From Candidula unifasciata (lineage: Eukaryota; Mollusca; Gastropoda; Stylommatophora; Geomitridae): DNA of 64,000 nt. Each line of letters opens with the position of its first letter. Position 1 is the first letter of the stretch. The notes below the pieces were generated by a model that made no database searches, was not told the origin of the DNA, and worked only from the letters and a program-made list of their open reading frames with translations. Of this stretch, positions 56,515 to 64,000 are shown in pieces. The DNA lies in NCBI GenBank assembly GCA_905116865.2, contig CAJHNH020002669.1:526319-590318 (forward strand), read 5' to 3'. Both the position numbers and the translations under genes were made by a program.

Positions 56515-56730
56515 TCAACATGACCAACACTGCTGTGGTTAGACGCCCACCCGCGCATCTGAAGGTTCGGACGGACCCAGACTTAAAAATGGAGTTGGAT
56601 CCCAGGAAAATCATGGGAAGTAAAAGGTGCCCGGCAGGATTTTGACCAAATCCCCCATCGAATGCCAATAGTCTAGCCCTTATGTCCGATACGTCTAAAG
56701 TCGTTTAAAAGGGTCCTTTACTTTTACTAC
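56515..56730 (+). mobile_element. SINE, 'CCCAGGTCGAC'-related, duplicated with copy A
   Basis: CACTGCTGTGGTTAGACGCC, TCTGAAGGTTCGGACGGACC, GTTGGATCCCAGGAAAATCA, GAAGTAAAAGGTGCCCGGCA and TAGTCTAGCCCTTATGTCCG. Present at the same place in copy B (61,335), so it predates the duplication. Confidence 0.75.
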
Positions 56731-57704
56731 CAACACAGATTTTATTTGGCAGCTTCCCAAACAAGAACAGTTAACCTTTCACCGAAAGCTGCAAATATGA
56801 AAACCACACAACTTGAAAGTAAAAGACACTTTTCATGCTTGCAGGTGTATTGAGTACAAGGAGCTGGACCTATACTTTATAGAGCAATCAGTTCTACCCA
56901 CATAGCACAGCAGATCACGTGGTTTGGCAATTCCATGTCCAATTATAACTATTTTAACAGACTGAAAAAGGTATCTGGATTTTACACATGAGAGCCTGGT
57001 TCTGTAACCGCTTGGCCAGCCGCTCCCCACTGCATGGCCATACGAAAAGTTGCTCTTTGAGTTACAGGATTTCAACACTTTAGATGTAACAAAGTTAAGG
57101 TGATAGTTATTTAGTGCCTTTAGGTCAGCTTAACAAATAATTTAGACTAAGCTTTAAAAGCAGATTACTCTGGGGTTTTCTTTGTGACGTGGATGAGTCT
57201 GCAAGGGTTATCTCTAACGCATTACCTAATTTATCGCATCAGTTGAACTCATATTATCAAATCAAATGGATTACAAATTTGGTTTACGCAGATTGTTGGT
57301 ACCTTGCCTCTCAGGCTGATGCACTCTGACTTTAAAGGAAATATGGATCTAACCCTTTCCTTCCCAAAATGGAGATCTAGAAACTCGAACGGGAAGCACA
57401 ATAAAGCAGACTATACATGAAAATCAACAACAAACAAATTAACACAACAAACAAAAATGTACATTTATTGTTTAATAAGTTGCTATGTTTCAATTCCTGC
57501 ATGTACACTAGCATGTTTAATAATGAAACAATATACATCAGTCTTGATTACATATTAAAGTTCTATACACATGAAATACACAACCATATCTGATGATCAA
57601 ATTGAAATTTAAAAAAAAAAAGGATAAGAAAAAAATTTAATTTACAAACTACCAGGCTCAAGTTTTGTAATCAGTGAAGTAAATTATAAACAGTTACGAC
57701 AACA

Positions 57705-57790
57705 ATGGAACATCACTTAACAATGAAACGTCACTTAACAATGAAACATCACTTAACAATGAAACATCACTTAACAATGAAACATCACTC
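57705..57790. repeat. ~19-bp unit repeated five times in copy B only
   Basis: AACAATGAAACATCACTT is iterated (first units read GGAACATC and GAAACGTC). Copy A has one unit at about 53,825. Confidence 0.9.
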
Positions 57791-58313
57791 TTCTCTGAGC
57801 CTGTCTTCCTGAGTTACTACTGATTATTTCTGTTAAAATTAAAACTATGTTTCATTATTGCTTTACTGAAATTAAATTTGTTATCCAGTGAAATGACCTC
57901 ATTATTGTCCTTGCATCGGTTAAATGGAATTTTCTTTTTCTAAAAAATCACATAATCCTGAAAACAAGTAGGGCTAATATGTTAGTCTCTTAAATTTTAG
58001 GAATCAACTTCTTTACATTCTGGACATTTTTATGCTTTTGGCAACCCAATTACAAGCCAAACTAATCCTTTTTCTCGTATTTACATGATCTCTTTCCCTG
58101 CTGTATTAAATATTACCCAGACCCTCTGTTCACACGCTGCTGTATTAGTCTCACTGAGAACAGGAAAAGTAACTCTGAAAGGATTACTACCCAGTATTTG
58201 AGCGCCAGTACTGCCAAGAGATCTCACATCCATTTTTAACTCCAAATACATAAGAACTATACTAGCAGTTATAATGTTTAAATCGGGTCCTTATAACCAA
58301 CCACATACACTAC

Positions 58314-58617
58314 CCGGGGCCGCGTTAGCTCAATCGATAAGAGGCCGGCTTTCAAATCCAGCTGTGACTCGCTGCAGATAGGTCGGTGTTCGAAACCGAG
58401 TGGCTCCCGGGGTTCGCCCAGCCTCTAGGAAATGGGTACTAGAGTTAAAACTCTGGGGTAAATGGAGAAACATCGCTGTAGCTACAGAGTAATGTGTGAA
58501 CGGCGACACAGGCGGACAATTCTTATCAGCTGTCTGTACTGGTGGCAGAGCACTTATGGTTTATAACCATGTGCAATGACACTGGTTCACATCTCCCGAC
58601 TTTAATTTTTTTTTTTT
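58314..58617 (+). mobile_element. 304-bp tRNA-headed SINE with 11-bp target duplication
   Basis: Head GCCGCGTTAGCTCAATCGAT and box B GTCGGTGTTCGAAACCGAGT, body with CTCTGGGGTAAATGG, and a T-rich 3' end. It is flanked by ACATACACTAC at 58,303-58,313 and 58,618-58,628. Copy A carries the empty site CACATACACTACTAG at about 54,361, giving a clean before/after pair. Confidence 0.93.
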
Positions 58618-59104
58618 ACATACACTACTAGTATACCTTGCAACAACACTAGTCCTTAAAATCTAGAGGAAGAATACTGCAACAAATTCAGAAAACTTCC
58701 ACATACTTAACAAACCAAAACCAATCAAAGGGATAAACATAATTTTTTCAGCATAAATAATAGGTGTGCAAATGTCTCACTGATTCCGCAACATGTCTCG
58801 TGGTTACATTATAAAGCTAGGACAGGCCGTAAATGATTGCAGCAGAATGTACACAAGCAATTTATTTTTGTCTTGTTCAATGACAGCCCAGTCAAAGTTA
58901 TCACAGTAGCGGCTACCTCTCGGGCAACAGCAAACACTCCTACACTGCTCCACCCGTGTCCAGCAACTCAAGTGTTTCCCCTAATGGCAACAAAGCAAAT
59001 TTTCACTATCCCCGATCCCCCAATTGTGGATAGATCCAGATCACAGCAAGCCTGCTGTCTACACTTTGCTAAAACCATTTAAGAACATGATGCTACAACG
59101 TATA

Positions 59105-59890
59105 GGCTTTCAAGCCTTTTTACAATGGTCCTCTGGGAGGTATAGGCGATCAAGTTTTCCACAATGATTCTCTAGGAGGTATAGGCGATCAAACCTTTCT
59201 ACAATGATCCTCTAGGAGGTATAGGCGATCAAGCCTTTCTACAATGATCCTCTAGGAGGTATAGGCGATCAAGCCTTTCTACAATGATCCTCTAGGAGGT
59301 ATAGGCGATCAAGTTTTCCACAATGATTCTCTAGGAGGTATAGGCGATCAAGCCTTTCCACAATGGTCCTCTAGGAGGTATAGGCGATCAAGCTTTTCCA
59401 CAATGATTCTCTAGGAGGTATAGGCGATCAAGCTTTTCCACAATGATTCTCTGGGAGGTATAGGCGATCAAGCCTTTCCACAATGATCCTCTGGGAGGTA
59501 TAGGCGATCAAACCTTTCTACAATGATCCTCTAGGAGGTATAGGCGATCAAGCCTTTCTACAATGATCCTCTAGGAGGTATAGGCGATCAAGCCTTTCCA
59601 CAATGATCCTCTGGGAGGTATAGGCAATCAAGCCTTTCCACAATGATTCCCTAGGAGGTATAGGCGATCAAGTTTTCCACAATGATTCTCTAGGAGGTAT
59701 AGGTGATCAAACCTTTCTACAATGGTCCTCTAGGAGGTATAGGCGATCAAACCTTTCTACAATGGTCCTCTAGGAGGTATAGGCGATCAAGCTTTTCCAC
59801 AATGGTCCTCTAGGAGGTATAGGCGATCAAGCCTTTCTATAGTGGTCCTCTAGGAGGTATAGGCGATCAAACCTTTCTACAATGGTCCTC
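59105..59890. repeat. ~40-bp minisatellite born in copy B
   Basis: About 20 copies of CTAGGAGGTATAGGCGATCA plus AGCCTTTCTACAATGATCCT with variants (AAGTTTTCC, AAACCTTTC, GGTCCT). The flanks GATGCTACAACGTATAGG and ATAAACCAACNCATATGTC are the same in copy A, where the block occurs once. It lies in the putative 3' UTR of terminal exon B. Confidence 0.95.
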
Positions 59891-60380
59891 TTGAATCATA
59901 AACCAACTCATATGTCAACACATTTTATGGCTGCTAGCATCTCTCCAGACAACAGTGTTATACTGTACAGTAGGGAGGCAGGAGGAAGACAGTTCAAGGC
60001 GATGTATAATGACTAGCAAGACCTGCTCACGTTTAAACAGCCTTCCACTATTAGAAAAAAGACGCAGTTTCACAGACAAATAAATATACAAAATAAATCA
60101 GACAGGTCAAATTATAATTGAATATGAAAGGCATACACTCTATAAGACTGAAAATGTAGCGCTAACAGATAACACAGATGTCAAGAAGTAAGGGTATATA
60201 GAAGTGGAAATGAGTAGGCTTGAATAATTCCAAAATCCTACCGACAATGCCAGAGACAGGTCTTTAACTACACAAATACGGACTAACTTCTTCGTAGCAG
60301 TGATCACTCTGCTAATGAATAAATATGAAGAATACAGACTAAGACATCAGCTGTGATACGGCCTCATACAAAATGTCTTG

Positions 60381-60525
60381 CTAGTCAAACACGATATCTG
60401 GGTCTGGAAAGGTATCAAATATAGAAGGAGCATCTTCGGTTTCACCCGATTCTTCTGCGCGCTTTTTCTTCAATGCTTCGTCTTGTGCCTTGATTTTCTT
60501 CTTTTTCTCCTGCACTTTCTTCAGT
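60381..60525 (-). CDS. terminal coding exon B of an unidentified gene (partial)
   Basis: Sense acceptor TATATTTTCAG, then A plus 47 codons and TAG, exactly the length of exon A. Sequence LKKVQEKKKKIKAQDEALKK, KRAEESGETEDAPSIFDTFP, DPDIVFD. Against exon A there are eight base differences, seven changing amino acids (E/D, P/T, N/T, R/P by two changes, E/D, L/V) and one silent. It could be an alternative last exon, the last exon of a second gene copy, or a decaying duplicate. It is the copy nearer to any upstream exons, but the LINE at 61,710 now lies between. Confidence 0.65.
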
Positions 60526-61334
60526 CTGAAAATATAGGGTATCAGACAAAAGTTGTGATAATTACAAACAAATAAATGCAGAATGCAAGAAAATAAGACT
60601 ATTCTGAAAGCAAGCCACGAGCATTCTGTGGCCATCCGAATATGTAAATGCATTGCACCCATTTACAGCAATAGTTACAATATTTGCACCTTTGGGATGA
60701 CACATCTGACTTCTGTGAGCATTTGTTGACTGGGTTAGCCTTTATAAAAAAAATGCCAAAAATGGGCCCTTTCTTGAGCACAAAATCATAACATTAACAA
60801 AAAACTGCCAGGATAACAAGGGATACAAATTAAAACAGAAAAAATCAGAATAAGACTAGGATAGAAACCAGTAATACAATTCAGCTGAGATGGTACAGCC
60901 ATCTGATGGAAATGCTGTGCTGCCAACGAGAGCCACACTGGAGAAATATAGCATAAGACCTTGCACAAGATAGAACAATGTCATCAAGAACAGACTTCAC
61001 GAAATGAAGATTAACTCTGAAAATGTTTTGAAAACAGCAAAGAAGAGAACATTATATTTGTCCTAACACTTCAATGAAGAGACTTCCAGAAGAGAACAAG
61101 AAAATTAAGAAAGCAGGTGGAAGTGTATTAAAGAAGTTAAATTTAGTTAAATAGTCCAAACATAAGCAGCGTGTCACAGGAAAAAGAATATCCTGTTTCT
61201 GTCAACGAGACAAGTAAAGAGTTACAACAAAAATACCATGAGGTAGCACAAACAATTAAAAGAATGAAAATGCAATCTTAGCTTAACATTACTTCTGCTT
61301 TGGTACTGCCATTTTAATTCCTTGCAATATTTAC

Positions 61335-61560
61335 CAGTCAACATGACCAACACTGCTGTGGTTTGACGCTCGCCCGAGGATCTGAAGGTCCGGACGGAAC
61401 CAGACTTTTAAAAAAATGGAGTTGGATCCCAGGAAAATCATGGGAAGTAAAAGGTGCCCGGCAGGATGTTGACCAAATCCCCCATCGAATGCCAATTGTC
61501 TAGCCCTATATGTCCGATACGTCTAAAGTCGTTTAAAAGGGTCCTTTACTTTTACTACCA
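61335..61560 (+). mobile_element. SINE, duplicated partner of 56,515
   Basis: CACTGCTGTGGTTTGACGCT, GTTGGATCCCAGGAAAATCA, TGTCTAGCCCTATATGTCCG; same position as in copy A. Confidence 0.75.
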
Positions 61561-61709
61561 ACACAGATTTTATTTGGCAGCTCCCCAAACACGAAGAGTT
61601 AACCTTTCACCGAAAGCTGCAAATATGAAAACCACACAACTTGAAAGTAAAAGACACTTTTCATGCTTGCAGATGGACTGAGTACAAGGAGCTGGACCTA
61701 TACTTTATT

Positions 61710-64000
61710 CAGTCAGAAAGAACTTGAGCTACATCTAAGCAAGATGTACTCTGATAAGAAGAGGAGAGAGCCTCTTGATGACAATCCAGAGATCCTTAGC
61801 GGACTCAAACAGCCTTCGGTGCCGAAGGTACCATTTAAACTGGTACCTCCCCTTTGGTCTGAGGTTGAGGACGTTGTGAAAAAAGCCAGCGGCAAGTCTG
61901 CCCCAGGTCCGAACGGTGTCCCGTACGTTCTTTACAAGCGTTGCCCGAAAATCCTAAAAATGCTTCACGTCTTGTTGAGACAAGCGTGGATCCGCAATCA
62001 CATATGTCCAGAGTGGTCAAAGGCAAATGGGGTCTACATTCCCAAAGAGCAGGACTCGAAGAGTCTTTCCCAATTCAGACCCATCTCGCTGTTGAATGTT
62101 GAGGGTAAGATATTCTTCTCAGTCATGGCTCGCCGGCTCACACAGTATCTGATGACTAACAAGTACATAGATACGAGTGTTCAGAAGGGTGGTATTCCAG
62201 GCGTTCCTGGGTGCCTTGAACACGCGACCATGATCTGGGAGGCTATCCAGAGAGCCAAGCATGAGAGAACCAATTTGCACGTTATATGGTTGGACTTAGC
62301 CAACGCCTACGGGGCAGTCCCCCATAGGCTACTGTGGCGAGCCCTTCGCATGTTTCACGTACCGACACAGATCAGTCAAATGGTCGAGCAATATTTCTCC
62401 AAGTTCGCTTTGCGCTTCTCTACCTCGACGTTTACCACGAGGTGGACTGAGTTGCAGATTGGGATAGCTATGGGGTGTACGATCTCACCCATACTGTTTG
62501 TCATGGCAATGCAGATCTTATTAGACGGGGCGGCCGGCTACGGACTGGGCCTTCAAATAGGGGATCACTGGTTACCGCCACTGCGCGCATTTATGGATGA
62601 CACGACTATTATAACGGGCAGCGAGGAGTCTGCCCGCACGATCCTGAAAAGATTGGACGCGGTGGTCCAATGGAGCGGTATGCAGTTCAAACCGCAGAAG
62701 TCGAGGAGTCTGTCAATCCATAAGGGCAAAGTGTCGGCGATCAGTTTTACGGTGGCAAGGAACAAGATCCCTACGGTTCTGGAGGAACCGGTGAAGAGTC
62801 TCGGTCGCGTTTACGATTCGAAGTTATCTGACAGAGCGGAAGTCCGGCGAATACATGAGTCACTGGCTACAGGCCTGCTCGCGATCGAGCGATGCAGGCT
62901 GATCGGAAAATTCAAGGTATGGTGTCTCCAATTCATGTTGATTCCGAAGCTTCTATGGCCACTGCTAGTCTACGAGGTGACGATGACTGCAGTTGAAGCC
63001 ATGGAAAAGAAAATCAACACAGCCTTAAGAAAGTGGATTGGTGCACCGCCTTGTCTGACCGACGTGGCTCTGTATTGTAAACAGGCTAAGCTGGTACTTC
63101 CGTTCAAGTCAATAACCGAAGAGTTTAAAGTCGGCAAAGTTAGGCTCGCCATGCTTTTGCGCGAGTCCTCAGACCCAAATGTCATCGCTGTCCAGCCCGC
63201 TCTAAAGACTGGTCAGAAGTGGAGAGTCCTCGATGCGATTGAATCTGCTCAGAACGCACTAAAATTGAAGGAGGTGATGGGTTACACACAAACCGACCGT
63301 CGAGGCCTAGGGCACGGGAAAGTCAATTGGTGGTCAAAGGCCTCAGCCAAAGAGCGCCGAGACATGGTGATACAAACGGTGAGGGACAACGAAAACGAGG
63401 TTCGGGTCCAGAAAGCAGCCCAACAGTCGCAGCAGGGCCATTGGGTCAGCCTGGAGAGCGCATTGCCTAGAATACTCACATGGGGTGAGATCTGGCGGAT
63501 GACCCCGCTGCGACTGAGCTTTATCGTTCGTTCGGCGTACGATGTATTACCGTCCGGTGTCAACATGGTTAAATGGTCTGCGACCAACGATCCGACTTGC
63601 CCGTTGTGCAAATCAAAACAAACTCTTGAGCACGTCCTGTCCGCGTGCAGGAAAGCCCTAGGTCAAGGCCGATATACCTGGCGCCACAACAAGGTGCTAA
63701 AGGAGTTAGCAGCCGTTGTCGACCAGGCTAGAATGAGGGCTAACGCCAGAGCCAGTTCTAGTATCGCCCCCATTCGTTTCCTCAAGGCTGGGCAGGTTCC
63801 AATCGGTAAGGTCAACAAAAACGCATTCGCTCCATCTGTACTAGACTCTGCGAGGGACTGGTTACTGGCGGTTGATCTGCCAGGACATGAACGGTATCCC
63901 GAGTTGATCCGTAAAACCGGCCTGCGACCGGACATCGTTCTCCATTCAGCGCAAAAAAACGGCAACTCATCCTGATTGAGTTGACGGTCCCGTTTGAGTC
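61710..64000 (+). mobile_element. 5'-truncated R2-like LINE, reverse transcriptase to endonuclease, runs off window
   Basis: Open for over 740 codons from the truncation point (SQKELELHLSKMYSDKK) to 63,975. It starts in the pre-RT linker, so the N-terminal zinc finger region is missing. RT motifs: FRPISLLNVEGKIFF, IWLDLANAYGAVPH (about 62,283), GIAMGCTISPILF, MDD (about 62,593). Then a CCHC knuckle CPLCKSKQTLEHVLSAC (about 63,597) and the start of a restriction-like endonuclease, GLRPDIVLHS, at about 63,919. In an A7 run (63,953-63,959) the frame shifts; after it the other frame reads LILIELTVPFE, the expected continuation. The 3' end lies outside the window. About 90% identical in protein to the dead copy at 45,461-48,936. 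Confidence 0.9.

Larger units (their letters stand above)
51785..56882. repeat. tandem segmental duplication, copy A
   Basis: Collinear with 56,900-61,709 at roughly 90-95% identity over shared parts, from CACAGCAGATCACGTGG to TGGACCTATACTTTAT. Copy A has private insertions: a repeat fragment at about 51,820-52,015, a LINE fragment at 52,150-52,400, a LINE at 52,552-53,046, and a triplicated 48-bp unit at 53,400-53,540. It contains terminal exon A. Confidence 0.9.
56900..61709. repeat. tandem segmental duplication, copy B
   Basis: Direct repeat of copy A. Private features are a SINE at 58,314-58,617, a fivefold ~19-bp repeat at 57,705-57,790 and a ~40-bp array at 59,105-59,890. Homology to A ends at 61,709, exactly where the plus-strand LINE begins. 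It contains terminal exon B. Confidence 0.9.

Noticed and set aside
60526..60662. Extension of terminal exon B to an upstream start at 60,662
   Set aside because: The extra residues are hydrophobic intron translation. Copy A does not keep them, and a strong acceptor marks the real exon start.

Overview
This is a repeat-rich animal nuclear window. It carries one long intron-split gene, non-LTR retrotransposon pieces, tRNA-headed SINEs, a hAT-type MITE and many 17-58 bp minisatellites. There is no operon structure and no prokaryotic signal. The gene content, the LINE/SINE mix and a SPIN-like hAT element (a family I recall being reported from a pond snail) suggest a mollusc, probably a gastropod. 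The phylum is inference and the genus cannot be read from the sequence.

Layout. 1-8.1 kb: a 34-bp satellite at the left edge, SINE and LINE scraps, then a 33-bp satellite (5.4-7.7 kb) passing into a 27-bp variant (7.7-8.1 kb). 8.2-40.8 kb: one complete minus-strand gene for a galactocerebrosidase (GALC, GH59). I reconstructed 18 exons by joining consensus splice sites. They give 2094 nt, 697 codons plus stop, in a single frame, collinear with vertebrate GALC. The gene has a signal peptide and a TATA box. The nucleophile Glu is present, but the position of the catalytic acid/base Glu is Thr. Its introns hold six unrelated minisatellites, SINEs, LINE fragments (one with RNase H), a TIR MITE and a SPIN-like hAT MITE with a perfect 8-bp target duplication. 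The 4.9-kb satellite in intron 17 repeats a near-consensus 5' splice site about 140 times on the sense strand.

41-51.7 kb: no host gene seen. It holds a 17-bp array, SINEs, a long (TA)n tract, and a nested pair: a SINE with a 16-bp target duplication (45,327-49,044) interrupted by a dead minus-strand LINE of the R2-like, restriction-like-endonuclease type. 51.8-61.7 kb: a tandem duplication of about 4.8-5.1 kb. Each copy carries an intact 3'-terminal coding exon of an unidentified minus-strand gene, and each copy has since gained its own insertions and newborn minisatellites. 61.7 kb to the end: a second, 5'-truncated copy of the R2-like LINE on the plus strand, running off the window.

The only host-gene evidence is GALC and the duplicated terminal exon. 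Everything else is mobile or tandemly repeated DNA. The most unusual points are the GALC acid/base loss, the splice-site-like intronic satellites, the SPIN-like element, and the segmental duplication in which births of minisatellites can be seen by comparing copies.
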